From: an uncultured bacterium
GTDB taxonomy: Bacteria; Cyanobacteriota; Vampirovibrionia; Gastranaerophilales; Gastranaerophilaceae
Direction: 5' to 3'
DNA length: 64,000 nucleotides
NCBI GenBank assembly: GCA_900547155.1
Contig: URFH01000006.1
Span: 15,083 to 79,082 of the forward strand
Shown here: positions 54,477-63,949 of the stretch, piece by piece
Layout: each line of letters opens with the position of its first letter
Position numbering within the stretch: the first letter of the stretch is position 1
Translations under genes and position numbers: made by a program
Notes under the pieces: model-generated
What the model was told of the DNA's origin: nothing
Seen by the model: the letters and a program-made list of their open reading frames with translations, nothing else
The model's database searches: none

Positions 54477-55432
54477 TGTTTTCACCGGTTTTAAAAGAAA
54501 AATTTGAATATTTTACGAGATATTTTGAAAACGCCTTTGCAAAAGAATCGCGCAAAATCCCCCAGTCCATTATCCTTTACGGTCAGGACAACCTCGCCCA
54601 GTATTACCTTGCACAGGAGATTGCGCGGAACCTGAACTGCAAAGAGGGCGCCACGCCTGATTGCAGCTGCATAAATTGCAGCTGGATAAGGCACAATCAG
54701 CACCCCGCAGTCCTTACAATCTCCAAAAACGACAACAAATCCTCCGACGACACAACAAAAAAGGTTATTTCCGTCAGACAAATGCAATCCGTAAGCAACA
54801 GCCTGATAAACACCTCGGAATATTACAGAGTTTTTATCATTTGCGACTCGGAAAACCGTTTTTTAACAAAAGCACAGGAAGAACACCTCAAAGACTTTTC
54901 AAAACTGGGATTCAAGCTCCCGAACGAAGTAAACGACGGGCTCTGGTACCCGAAACCGCTCACAAGGGAAATTCTGCAAAGCGAAGCCTCAAATGCGCTT
55001 TTAAAATCCATTGAGGAGCCGCCTGAACACGTTTTGTTCATATTTTTGACCGAGGATAAGGAAGATTTGCTCGAAACTATTGTTTCAAGGTCGCAATGCT
55101 TCTATATTCCGTCGTTTTTGAACGAAAAATACGACACAGAGTTTTTTGAACCGATTCTGGCAGATTATCCTGCAATAAAAAAGTCACAGGTGCCAAAAAT
55201 TGCGCAGGCGTTTCTTGCGGCAAAAGAAGAATCGGGTTATGAAACAGATTACGCAATGGACTGCCTCCAGTATTATTTTGCACAACTTTTGAGGGCAAAT
55301 CTCGGCTCAAAACAGCTTGCTTTGAAGATAAAAAAAGATATTATGAAACTGCAAAAAGCAAAAAAACAGCTCGCTGCTTACGTAAAGCCGCAAATTGTGC
55401 TCGAAAACCTATTCTTTGAAATTGCGGGGTAA
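54476..55432 (+). CDS. holB: DNA polymerase III delta-prime-like subunit
   Basis: A 318-residue clamp-loader ATPase-fold protein. It has SIILYGQDNLAQYYLAQEIA in place of a canonical P-loop, a Cys cluster C-x8-C-x-C-x2-C (CKEGATPDCSCINC) of the delta-prime/DnaX zinc module type, EASNALLKSIEEPPEHVLFI, and the SRC motif in VSRSQCF. Lack of the Walker lysine fits delta-prime rather than DnaX. It directly follows holA. Confidence 0.87.
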   Translation: MFSPVLKEKFEYFTRYFENAFAKESRKIPQSIILYGQDNLAQYYLAQEIARNLNCKEGATPDCSCINCSWIRHNQHPAVLTISKNDNKSSDDTTKKVISVRQMQSVSNSLINTSEYYRVFIICDSENRFLTKAQEEHLKDFSKLGFKLPNEVNDGLWYPKPLTREILQSEASNALLKSIEEPPEHVLFIFLTEDKEDLLETIVSRSQCFYIPSFLNEKYDTEFFEPILADYPAIKKSQVPKIAQAFLAAKEESGYETDYAMDCLQYYFAQLLRANLGSKQLALKIKKDIMKLQKAKKQLAAYVKPQIVLENLFFEIAG

Positions 55433-55437
55433 ATTTT

Positions 55438-55938
55438 ATGATAATGGACTGCAACCTCATAGCTTTGAACAACGCTGACGACATAATGCCCTACGGAACC
55501 TACAAATCCGGCGTCAAAGACGGTGAAAAGGGTTACGAAATCTATGCTTACCCCTCGACGAACTACCCGATTGTAAATATTCCTTATATTTTGAAAGATT
55601 TTGAGGACAATGTGCTGCCGCCGGGGCATTATCAGGTTGTGCTGGCGCCGACAAGGAAGTTTTTGTACCTTGTAGAATCCAATGAAATCAAGGCCTCAAT
55701 TCCGGTTGCAAAGCTGGTTGAAAAAATGGTAAGCGAGGAAGAAGAACGCGAAAAGCTGGAAAAAGCACAAAAAATCCGGAAAAAATATAAAAACAACCCC
55801 CGCAGGCGCCCGCGCGACAACTCGGAAAGGGAGATTCAGGCAGATATGTCGGCGAGTATAAAAGATTCGCATGAAAACTATTATATTTTGGAGTACAAAA
55901 ACGGAAATATTCAGGCGACGGGCTATATTATAAAATAA
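55438..55938 (+). CDS. hypothetical protein of the holA-holB operon
   Basis: Unrecognised 166-residue protein starting five bases after holB. The N-terminal half looks beta-rich (YEIYAYPSTNYPIVNIPYIL, then YQVVLAPTRKFLYLVES). A charged helix (EEEEREKLEKAQKIRKKYK) leads into a basic RRRPRDNSERE patch and a short final beta stretch. The basic patch could contact nucleic acid, which would fit the neighbours, but this is inference. Confidence 0.75.
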   Translation: MIMDCNLIALNNADDIMPYGTYKSGVKDGEKGYEIYAYPSTNYPIVNIPYILKDFEDNVLPPGHYQVVLAPTRKFLYLVESNEIKASIPVAKLVEKMVSEEEEREKLEKAQKIRKKYKNNPRRRPRDNSEREIQADMSASIKDSHENYYILEYKNGNIQATGYIIK

Positions 55939-55963
55939 TTTCCTGATTAAAAGCCCCCTTTCA

Positions 55964-56138
55964 CCCTCTCCGATGGGAGCGAATGCGAGCCGAGGTTGAA
56001 GCGGTTCGCACTCTGCCGAACAAAACGATTAAGTATCGTTTTGTGAGAGGTAAGAATCGCGTAACGCCGTTTAACGCGAGCATTCAAGACAGAGGGTGCC
56101 CGCAGGGCGGGTGAGGGCTTGCCCGTAGGGAAAAACAG
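55964..56138. repeat. GC-rich dispersed repeat, copy 2
   Basis: Direct-orientation copy of the repeat at 53272, flanking the holA-holB operon on its other side. In place of the small CTAC-loop hairpin it carries a longer palindrome, CAAAACGAT-TAAGT-ATCGTTTTG (56021-56043). The flanks GTAACGCCGTTTAACGCGAG and AGAGGGTGCCCG match copy 1 closely. It fills most of the 335-base gap before motA; the remainder up to 56273 is AT-rich. Confidence 0.8.
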
Positions 56139-56273
56139 AACCGGGGTAGAGGCATTAAAGAGCGCCGTGGCGAAGAGAAAAGCCTGCCAAATTCTAAAAT
56201 TTAAATTAAATGTATGATTTAAAAACTATCTTCGTATTATTTAATAGAAAATAAAGATTAGTATGGAGTAAAT

Positions 56274-57044
56274 ATGGATATCAGTTCGTTAATAGGAGCA
56301 ATAATCGGTGTAGTAAGTATTTTAATCGGTCAGGCGCTTGAGGGCGGAAACATCGGCCAGCTTTTGCAGATTACGGCTGCATTAATCGTTTTCGGCGGAA
56401 CAATTGGCGGCGTTGTTTTGAGCTTTTCAAAAGAAGACCTTATTGGCGCAATTATTGCTTTAAAGGATGTATTCCTTGATAAAAAAGTAGATTTTGACGA
56501 AACAATCGCAGAAATAATCAGATATGCGGTAAAAGGTAGAAAAGAAGGCGTAATCGCACTCGAAAAAGACGCAAAATACGCCTCCGACCCGCTGTTAATG
56601 CTGGGCTTGCAGGCAGTGAGCGACGGAACCGACCCCACGCTTGTGCGCCAGATGCTGGAAACACAAATGACACTGGAAGAAACTCAGGTCGCCGCCAGAG
56701 CAAAAGTCTGGGAATCAGCAGGCGGTTATTCACCGACAATTGGTATTATCGGTGCGGTTCTGGGGTTGATTCAGGTAATGCAGAACCTCTCCGACCCCTC
56801 AAAACTCGGTGCAGGTATTGCGGTTGCGTTTGTTGCTACGGTTTACGGCGTAGGCGCGGCAAACCTTTTCTATATTCCGTTCGGTTCAAAGATTAAAACA
56901 AAATTTAGAAAAGAATTGTTGAAAAAAGAAATGATTACAGAGGGAATTCTTGCAATTCAGGCCGGCGAAAGCCCTGCTTTGATAGAAAGAAAGCTCCAGT
57001 CTTTCATACTCAACAGCCACCTTAAAGAAATGGGTATAAAATAA
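56274..57044 (+). CDS. motA: flagellar motor stator protein MotA
   Basis: A 256-residue inner-membrane protein with four helices. It begins with a hydrophobic IGAIIGVVSILIGQALEGG, has a cytoplasmic charged loop around residues 60-150, and then ESAGGYSPTIGIIGAVLGLIQVMQNL and GIAVAFVATVYGVGAANLFYIP, the conserved MotA/PomA transmembrane signature with the Pro and Gly residues that shape the ion path. It forms the stator with MotB, whose gene starts one base after its stop. Confidence 0.94.
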   Translation: MDISSLIGAIIGVVSILIGQALEGGNIGQLLQITAALIVFGGTIGGVVLSFSKEDLIGAIIALKDVFLDKKVDFDETIAEIIRYAVKGRKEGVIALEKDAKYASDPLLMLGLQAVSDGTDPTLVRQMLETQMTLEETQVAARAKVWESAGGYSPTIGIIGAVLGLIQVMQNLSDPSKLGAGIAVAFVATVYGVGAANLFYIPFGSKIKTKFRKELLKKEMITEGILAIQAGESPALIERKLQSFILNSHLKEMGIK

Positions 57045-57045
57045 A

Positions 57046-58026
57046 ATGGCAAGGAAAAAACCACCTGAAGAACATGAAAACTTAGAACGCTGGATGGTTT
57101 CCTATGCAGATTTTTTGACGTTGCTGTTTGCGACGTTTGTTGTTTTGTATGCACTTTCGCAAATTAACCTTGAACAGTTCAAGGAGCTTCAACTTTCCAT
57201 AAAAAAAGCGTTCACAGCGCCCTCAATTATGCAGGGCGATGTCGGCGTTATGAATCAGGGGAAAAATATCATTGATAATTCCAATTCAAACGCAATGATT
57301 GACTCCCTTATGCTTGAATATGTCAGCCCGACTTATGAACAGGAATCTTTTGAAGAAATCAAAGAAGATATCGAGGCTTTAAATAAAACAGGCGAACTCG
57401 ACGGCGTAAATGCCACTATCGACGAACGCGGGCTTGTTATCAACATGAATGATGACGGAATTCTGTTTAAATCCGGCTCCGCAGACTTGAGCAATGCAGC
57501 CAGAAAGAAGCTGGATTTAATCGGGAAGCTGATTATCCAAAAATTCGCAATGCACCAGATAAGAATAGAAGGACATTCGGACAAAATCCCCTCCACAGGC
57601 AGATATCCGTCAAACTGGGAGCTTTCTTCCGCTCGTTCTTCATCAATCGCAAGATATCTCATAGGCAAATTTAAATTCTTGCCCGACCTGTTCACAGTCG
57701 TGGGTTACGCCGATACAAGACCCGTCATGCAAGGCAATTCGCCCGCAGCGCTGGCTAAAAACCGCCGCGTTGAAATCGTTGTTTTGAGAAATCAGGACAA
57801 ACGCAGCGAACTCAGTCAGGATTCGTTCATAAAAATGAACAAAACCCAGCAGCAGCAGCTTAGAAACGAACAAATTGAAGTCGTTGAATCAATGGACAAA
57901 GCAGAACTTCAAAAAATCGAAAACAAAATCAAACAACAGGAAGCCGTGATTAAAGAGCAGGAGCCCACACGCGGCACAGCGTCAGATTTCAGGACAGAAA
58001 CCGACAGATTGCGCGATATTCGTTAA
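57046..58026 (+). CDS. motB: flagellar motor stator protein MotB
   Basis: A 326-residue protein anchoring the stator to peptidoglycan. One N-terminal helix contains WMVSYADFLTLLFATFVVLYA with the ion-binding Asp of the Y-A-D motif. A plug/linker region follows, then an OmpA-like peptidoglycan-binding domain (IRIEGHSDKIPSTGRYPSNWELSSARSS and VVGYADTRPV...AKNRRVEI). A C-terminal Gln/Lys-rich coiled coil (LRNEQIEVVESMDKAELQK) extends beyond the typical end. Paired with motA and, at distance, fliJ and hook genes. Confidence 0.94.
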   Translation: MARKKPPEEHENLERWMVSYADFLTLLFATFVVLYALSQINLEQFKELQLSIKKAFTAPSIMQGDVGVMNQGKNIIDNSNSNAMIDSLMLEYVSPTYEQESFEEIKEDIEALNKTGELDGVNATIDERGLVINMNDDGILFKSGSADLSNAARKKLDLIGKLIIQKFAMHQIRIEGHSDKIPSTGRYPSNWELSSARSSSIARYLIGKFKFLPDLFTVVGYADTRPVMQGNSPAALAKNRRVEIVVLRNQDKRSELSQDSFIKMNKTQQQQLRNEQIEVVESMDKAELQKIENKIKQQEAVIKEQEPTRGTASDFRTETDRLRDIR

Positions 58027-58196
58027 TTTTAGCTATTAATCAACAGCAAAATTATTTGCAAATTATTATTTCCCGTTAAAATAAAGGGTTTATGGAAGCA
58101 TCATGTTTTCCGATTCCACATCCTATAAGAAAAGAGCAAGAATGTATAAGGCCCCGCACATTGAGAGTGCAGGTGCGAACGAAAAATGCGGAAATT

Positions 58197-60824
58197 TTAT
58201 CTATTTTTTCGTCCGATAGCCCATCTTAGCCCGAATGACAGCGAAACTCCGTTTCGACCGCCATTGTGAATCATTGCTTGCGCGTAGGCGGTGAGATTTT
58301 CGGTGGGCTGCCTTTGAACTCCGATTCCATACTGGACATAAGGGTCAATGCCGAGCGACGGAATTCGTAAATCATTTGCGGTTACTTTGGATTTGTCCAT
58401 GATGTTCCAGACAACCGAAAGTGCTATATATGGCTGCCAGCCGGACTTTGTATTTGCTATAAATTTAATTCCGGGTGCGAGTTGAAGCGCGTTCAGCGGG
58501 TTGGAATCTATTTTTACGCCTGCTGCGTTGATATAGTCAAAAGTGTTGAGGTATGTGTAAGAGATAAGGAAATTCGGCTGGACAATGAATTTTCCGCGTG
58601 CAAATTCAAAGTTGTAACCGGTTTTGTTGGCAATTCCGGCTGCGAAAATTGCAAAATTTTCACGTCCGTACATGGTATTTGCGTCGCCGGAGGAGGCATT
58701 TGCGGCTATTGTTGTGGCGTTGAAGAAGTTATTTTTGTAGAAAGTTGCGGCAGAGCCGAGTGAGCCGCCATTCTGGTAGGCATCGATGCCGGAGTAGCGT
58801 TGTGAGGAGCCGTTGTAGCCTATATATGTTGTAATCACGCGTTGCCAGCCATTCTTTAGGTCTTCAATTTCAGAATCATGCCCGATTATCGTCCCGTAGT
58901 TGATGTTGCTTACATCAACGCCGCCCGAGAGGGGTACGGACTCAAAGGAGGCGTAATTCTTGACCCAGAAAGCAGGTTTTTCCGGATTTGAGTATTTGTG
59001 GTTAAAGAATTTTGGGTTGTGGGAGCCCAAAAGGGTGATTTTGTTTTTATTTTTTATCGCCAGGCGTTTTGCGCGCGGAAAATTCATGTAATAATCCGAG
59101 TGGTTGAACGCATAGTTGTATGTTTGGAGCTGTGAGATATAGGTTCCTGCTGTTTGGGCGACTGAAGAGGCTAAAACAGCGGGGTTAAAGGAGCGGTTGA
59201 GTATAAAATTGCCGGTTGCGGAGTTATAGCTTATATCGTATTTATAAATTGGGTAGTAAGTTTCTCTTGAGCCGGAGTAGGTGACATTTTGCAAATAATT
59301 CGGGTTGGCGAAGTTGATTTCGGTAATTTGTTGTGTTGGTTCAGAGATTAGCCGGATATTGTCGATGATAATTGAGCCGGTTTGGGTTCCGTAGGTTTCT
59401 GCGGAGAGTTTTCCGGAGGTTTTATTTGCTCCATCGACCGCAACGGTGTTGATAATTATAGTGCCGGCGTTTGAGAGAGATTCAAACTTCACTTCATTTT
59501 CAAGAATGGCGATATTGAGTGTTCCGGAGTTCAGAGCTAGGGATTTTGATTGAGCGAAGTTTGCGGCGTTGTCAAGAAAGACGTTTGTGTCGTTGATTTG
59601 GATGTTTGCGTTGATGATTTCGTTGTTGAGCATGATTTTTGAAGATTTATCGCCGGTTAGGGCGAGGTTGTAAGCATAATCACGATTAACAGTTGAGCCG
59701 ATAACTGTTCCGCCGTCAATTTGGTCGTTGAAAGTGATTGTGCCGGAATTTGTTGCGTTGAGGGTTATTGTGGGGGTAGAATCTGCTTTTGTTGCAACAA
59801 AAATGGCATTCGGGATTTCGCCGCGGGAGTCTTTAGTGTAGTTGCCTGTGAATTCGATATTTTTATTGTCAGCAGCGATATTCAGGTCTTCTCTGGTATA
59901 GATTGCACCGCCGAGGGCTAATTGGCTGGTGGAATTGGTTTTAGCGCTGTTATTTATGAAAGAGGCGCTGATTTCGCCGATTATGCCTAAGTTGCAGATG
60001 GCTCCGCCTCTGGACAGTTGTTTACCACTCACAAAATTTCCAGCAAAAAGCCCTGCAATATTAGTAATGTTGCTATTACTATCACTATAAATAGCACCGC
60101 CATTTGTATTTGTATAATTGCCAATAAAATTTCCCTTTACTGATTCAATGGAGCGATTATTCCAAACAAAAATAGCTCCGCCGCCAAATGTATTAGAATA
60201 GCCAAGCGCAGAATTGCCAATAAAATTTCCGGCTATTTCTTTTATTCCGCCGCCAGCAGAAATAGCTCCACCGATAGCATAATGAGATTGGGAAATCACA
60301 GAATTGTTTATAAAATTGCCTTCAATAGAATCTGCACCTGCATTCGATATGTGGACAGCAGCACCGTGAACAAAACTGCTATTGGTTGTAGAAATCCCAA
60401 CAAAGTCACCTGTTACATTACCACCTGACATGAAACTTAAGACAGCAGTTTGACTATCAATAGCAATATCTATAAAATCTTTATCAGAATCACCAACGTC
60501 GATACTCATCGAGCCTGAAGAACATCGTGAACTGTCAATATAATACGCAAAATCGTGATTTTCCGCAGTTGCTTCGACCAAAACACCATTTCCGCCTGAT
60601 GAATCAAACCCAAAGTATAAAACATCGGTCGCATTGTCTTTATGGCCGTATTCGGGACTCACATAATCAGCGGGATTAAATGTATCCGCGGCAAACGCAG
60701 GCGCAGCAAGCATTAAAAAAGCCGTGGAAATAGCAACAAGCCCGTTTTTAAGGACTTTTCCGCTTATTCTAACGAAAAAGCGAAAATTTTGTATGTATTT
60801 AGCACAAAATATTCGGATATCCAA
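58197..60824 (-). CDS. autotransporter-like surface protein
   Basis: An 875-residue outer-membrane protein. The N-terminus has an extended signal (cleavage near AFA-AD, residue 45) preceded by ~20 extra residues; the start is an unusual TTG at 60824 with no good SD, so the exact start is uncertain. A passenger of beta-helix/PMP-like repeats follows (GNFIGN...GGAIF, GNFIGNYTNTNGGAIYS, GGAIYT), to about residue 500. The last ~280 residues look like an autotransporter beta-barrel ending SLSFGLRWAIGRKNR. A G12 tract lies ~100 bases upstream. Likely a surface adhesin or antigen; the ligand is unknown. Confidence 0.85.
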   Translation of the reverse strand: MDIRIFCAKYIQNFRFFVRISGKVLKNGLVAISTAFLMLAAPAFAADTFNPADYVSPEYGHKDNATDVLYFGFDSSGGNGVLVEATAENHDFAYYIDSSRCSSGSMSIDVGDSDKDFIDIAIDSQTAVLSFMSGGNVTGDFVGISTTNSSFVHGAAVHISNAGADSIEGNFINNSVISQSHYAIGGAISAGGGIKEIAGNFIGNSALGYSNTFGGGAIFVWNNRSIESVKGNFIGNYTNTNGGAIYSDSNSNITNIAGLFAGNFVSGKQLSRGGAICNLGIIGEISASFINNSAKTNSTSQLALGGAIYTREDLNIAADNKNIEFTGNYTKDSRGEIPNAIFVATKADSTPTITLNATNSGTITFNDQIDGGTVIGSTVNRDYAYNLALTGDKSSKIMLNNEIINANIQINDTNVFLDNAANFAQSKSLALNSGTLNIAILENEVKFESLSNAGTIIINTVAVDGANKTSGKLSAETYGTQTGSIIIDNIRLISEPTQQITEINFANPNYLQNVTYSGSRETYYPIYKYDISYNSATGNFILNRSFNPAVLASSVAQTAGTYISQLQTYNYAFNHSDYYMNFPRAKRLAIKNKNKITLLGSHNPKFFNHKYSNPEKPAFWVKNYASFESVPLSGGVDVSNINYGTIIGHDSEIEDLKNGWQRVITTYIGYNGSSQRYSGIDAYQNGGSLGSAATFYKNNFFNATTIAANASSGDANTMYGRENFAIFAAGIANKTGYNFEFARGKFIVQPNFLISYTYLNTFDYINAAGVKIDSNPLNALQLAPGIKFIANTKSGWQPYIALSVVWNIMDKSKVTANDLRIPSLGIDPYVQYGIGVQRQPTENLTAYAQAMIHNGGRNGVSLSFGLRWAIGRKNR

Positions 60825-60925
60825 AATTTTTTCGTTTACACGAATTTTTGAGCCTGATTTGTCTAAAATGGATAAATAACAAGGATTTTCAGGGTTAGAT
60901 AAGGCGCAAACCCTTATTCTGACAG

Positions 60926-60937
60926 CCCCCCCCCCCC
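60926..60937. repeat. homopolymer tract C12 (G12 for the autotransporter gene)
   Basis: Twelve consecutive C on the plus strand, 102 bases upstream of the autotransporter start (which reads minus). Homopolymers of this length slip during replication and commonly vary the promoter activity of surface genes. Confidence 0.85.
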
Positions 60938-61113
60938 ATGGGCGTTATCCCTTTATTAGCAAGGGTTTTAGGGGTTATTATTTTATCCATCTTTTTACAA
61001 ACTCCTATATTTTTCTTAGTTCCGCAACAAATAAAAATGGCCTATGGCCTATATTTATTTAATGCCCATTTTTTCATTTTTTAAACCTGCATTTGATGGA
61101 ATTTAACAATTTT

Positions 61114-63075
61114 TTACAAATTATTCAAAACTCCTTGTTTGTATTCAAAAGTTGTTTTATTGTAATTGATTTTTGAAGCAATAATCGGGTGCCGGTATTC
61201 GGCTTTGTTGATAGAGCGCGCGTCCACAATCGGCGCAGGCGGCAATATCGACCATTTGTAAAGCGCTGTTGACATTCTGCGGAAAAATTTCTCGAGCCAG
61301 AGCATTTTCTGGTCGCGTGAAAGCGCATTTTTGGTTTCGTATAAGAATTTTTCGCCAATCATGTCCTGAATTGACTGCCCGAGGTTTTCAACACGCCAGA
61401 TTACCTCATCCAGAAATTCGTACGGCATAAGCGCTTCTTCTGCAAGCAGCGGTTTTCCGGTTTTCGGGTTAATAGCGAGCTCTGCGCCCGGTTTTTTTGC
61501 GATAATCGCCTCCGGAATCGCGTTTTTCACTTTTCTATGGGCGTTCATCCACTTTGCGAGCGCAAAAAGCTTTGTTTTCGTAACATCGGCGATTGGCGCA
61601 AACCCGCCTGACATATCGCCGTTGATAGTTGCATATCCCATGTACAATTCCGACTTGTCCGAAGTCGCAATCGGCAACGTCGATTCAAATTCGTTCGCAA
61701 CGCCCCACAAAATCAGGGCTCTTGAGCGCGCCTGAATATTATCGTTGGTAAAACACTCTTTATAACGGCAGTTCCATTTTTTTTCAACCGTTTTAAACAC
61801 GCTGTCAAAGTGGCTTCTTGTCATTTCGTAAAGATATTTTATGGATTCCTCGGCAAAATTTATTCCGAGGTTTTCAGCAAGCTCTTTTGCGTCGCTTTTG
61901 CTTTCAGGGCTTGTAATATTGGATGGCATGCTGATTCCGAGCACATTTTTTGCCCCCAGAGCGTCAGCCAGCAAAGTTGCGCAAACAGTCGAATCCAGCC
62001 CGCCCGAAAGTCCGAGCACAGCGCGTTTGAACCCTGTTTTTTTGAAATAATCCCGTATTGACTGCACAATCGTCAAATAAGTCCGCTCCAAATCAGGCTC
62101 ATGGTCGAGCGTAAACGCTTTTTGCGAGTTCAGGGTTTTTTCGAGCCCCTCGGGAAGCGGATAAATTGCCCCCTTTTTAGCAGAACACGGGCTAACTACA
62201 AAAAACTGCTCGGCATAAGATTTTGCACGGTAAATCAGCTTCCCGCAGCAGTCATAAACCCTGCTTGCGCCCTCAAACGAGATATTTTCGCCGGAGCCGA
62301 CCTGATTTACGTAAACCATCGGTGTTTTGTGTTTTTTTGCCGCAAACGAAAGCATATTGTGCTTGAGCTGCTCTTTTTTCGCCCTTGTTATGGAGGCGGA
62401 GCAGTTTATCAGGTAATCGGGCTTGCGTTTTGTGACAACCATCTCCACAGGGTCAACAGGGTAAAGATTGTGCTCAAAAAAGTCAAAATCGTTCCATCCG
62501 TCCTCGCAGACGATGATTCCCGCCTTTTTTCCGTTTATTTTTGTAATTCTGTTTGCAGTATCAATGCAGGCCGGTTCAAAATGGCGATAATCGTTGAATT
62601 CAGCGTAATTCGGCAGTAAAGATTTATGCACAACGCGCTCGATTTTTCCGTTCGCAAGCACGGCAACCGAATTGTAATACTTTTTTCCGTTATTTTCTTT
62701 GTTTTTTTCGATAAATCCTATTATAACCTTGACTTTGCCGGTCATTTCCGCAAGCGCATGGAGCCATTCTTCGTTTTCCCCGACCACAATCGGAAATCTG
62801 TCAATAAAATCGCCAATCGGGTACCCGACAAGAAACAATTCAGGAAAAACTATCGCCCCTATGTTGAGGCGGTTCGCCCATTTTATCCATTTTGCGGCTT
62901 TTTTTGCGTTATATTCGACCCATCCGGAGATAGGATTTGCCTGCGCAAGCACGATTGCACCATCAGGCAGCAGCCAGTTCATTTCCTCGGCTATTTCTTC
63001 GCGTTTTGCCTCTGTGAGGTTGTCTTCCGCAAGGTCTTTATCGATTAAATCAGTAAGTTTGTATATTTTATCCAT
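61114..63075 (-). CDS. nadE: glutamine-dependent NAD+ synthetase
   Basis: Last step of NAD+ synthesis, using glutamine. The 653-residue two-domain form has an N-terminal nitrilase-like glutaminase with Glu (VFPELFLVGYP), Lys (HKSLLPNYAEF) and catalytic Cys (GIIVCEDGWND), and a C-terminal synthetase with the ATP pyrophosphatase P-loop VLGLSGGLDSTVCATLLADA. Downstream motifs (ATSDKSELYMGYATINGDMSGG) are present. Single gene, minus strand, with a ~290-base gap to the autotransporter. Confidence 0.96.
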   Translation of the reverse strand: MDKIYKLTDLIDKDLAEDNLTEAKREEIAEEMNWLLPDGAIVLAQANPISGWVEYNAKKAAKWIKWANRLNIGAIVFPELFLVGYPIGDFIDRFPIVVGENEEWLHALAEMTGKVKVIIGFIEKNKENNGKKYYNSVAVLANGKIERVVHKSLLPNYAEFNDYRHFEPACIDTANRITKINGKKAGIIVCEDGWNDFDFFEHNLYPVDPVEMVVTKRKPDYLINCSASITRAKKEQLKHNMLSFAAKKHKTPMVYVNQVGSGENISFEGASRVYDCCGKLIYRAKSYAEQFFVVSPCSAKKGAIYPLPEGLEKTLNSQKAFTLDHEPDLERTYLTIVQSIRDYFKKTGFKRAVLGLSGGLDSTVCATLLADALGAKNVLGISMPSNITSPESKSDAKELAENLGINFAEESIKYLYEMTRSHFDSVFKTVEKKWNCRYKECFTNDNIQARSRALILWGVANEFESTLPIATSDKSELYMGYATINGDMSGGFAPIADVTKTKLFALAKWMNAHRKVKNAIPEAIIAKKPGAELAINPKTGKPLLAEEALMPYEFLDEVIWRVENLGQSIQDMIGEKFLYETKNALSRDQKMLWLEKFFRRMSTALYKWSILPPAPIVDARSINKAEYRHPIIASKINYNKTTFEYKQGVLNNL

Positions 63076-63222
63076 TGCACGTCCCTGTTTTATGATAATT
63101 TTAGCAACAAAAAAATTAAGTTAAAAGAGTAAACTATCCGGCTAGTAATACTGTCTTTTTTTCCAATGAAAACGAAAGTCCGCGGGGATTAATATATAAG
63201 AACCAGGGAAAGGAGTTTCACT

Positions 63223-63765
63223 ATGGCAGAAATTATGAAAAAACATCACAATTTCTTTCTGACAGAAGGACTTTTTGCGCTTGTTATCGGTATTCTTATG
63301 CTGGTATTGCCTGCTGTATCGTCGATTGCGATTGGTGTGGTGGTCAGTATCGGTTTAATCCTTGTCGGTATCCATAAGCTCATCAGCTCCATTGTTCGCA
63401 GAGATGAAATGGAAAAAGCATGGCTGCAAATGCTCATATCCGTATTATTAATCGGTGCGGGTATTTATATGACCATGAATCCAATGTTCAACCTGCTCGT
63501 GCTAACGATGGGTATTGCGCTCTACCTGATACTCGAGGGTATCAGCTCAATGAGTGTCGCCATTGAAGAGCGTCATGTTCTTAAATACTGGTGGATGGGA
63601 ATTGTAGCAGCAATTGCCCAATTCTTCCTTGCGTTTTTGATAATCTACATGCTCCCTGCCGCAGCAGTGCTCACAATCGGCATTCTTGTCGGCGTAAATC
63701 TGATTTTTACGGGTATTGCATTGATTTCATTCTACGCAGGAACAAGGCAGCTCGCGCTTTATTAA
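63223..63765 (+). CDS. HdeD-family (DUF308) membrane protein
   Basis: A 180-residue inner-membrane protein with six predicted helices in three pairs (FFLTEGLFALVIGILMLVLP; AWLQMLISVLLIGAGIYMTM; WWMGIVAAIAQFFLAFLIIY), the HdeD/DUF308 pattern. HdeD in E. coli is tied to acid resistance; that role is not proven here. SD AGGAG is present and a strong terminator follows. Confidence 0.85.
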   Translation: MAEIMKKHHNFFLTEGLFALVIGILMLVLPAVSSIAIGVVVSIGLILVGIHKLISSIVRRDEMEKAWLQMLISVLLIGAGIYMTMNPMFNLLVLTMGIALYLILEGISSMSVAIEERHVLKYWWMGIVAAIAQFFLAFLIIYMLPAAAVLTIGILVGVNLIFTGIALISFYAGTRQLALY

Positions 63766-63786
63766 GAATATTGTGGAAGATGAACA

Positions 63787-63818
63787 AAAGCCGGAATCAC
63801 AACTTCCGGCTTTTTTTA
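63787..63818 (+). terminator. rho-independent terminator of the HdeD-like gene
   Basis: AAGCCGGAA/TTCCGGCTT stem around TCACAAC, followed by seven T's, 22 bases after the stop. Confidence 0.92.
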
Positions 63819-63949
63819 ATATTGGGCGGGAGACTCATGCGTTTTTTTCACATTGGGCGTGTTTGCTTAGGGGCGCAGCCCCGTTTCTTGTTTTGAGCAG
63901 GTTTGGCATGAAGAGCTGGGCGGGAGATTTTTGGGGGTGTGTGTTTTTT

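Noticed and set aside
58103..58219. 38-codon ORF (ATG 58103) with a weak GGAAG upstream
   Set aside because: It runs into the 3' end of the convergent autotransporter gene, has no terminator or clear promoter, and looks like chance.
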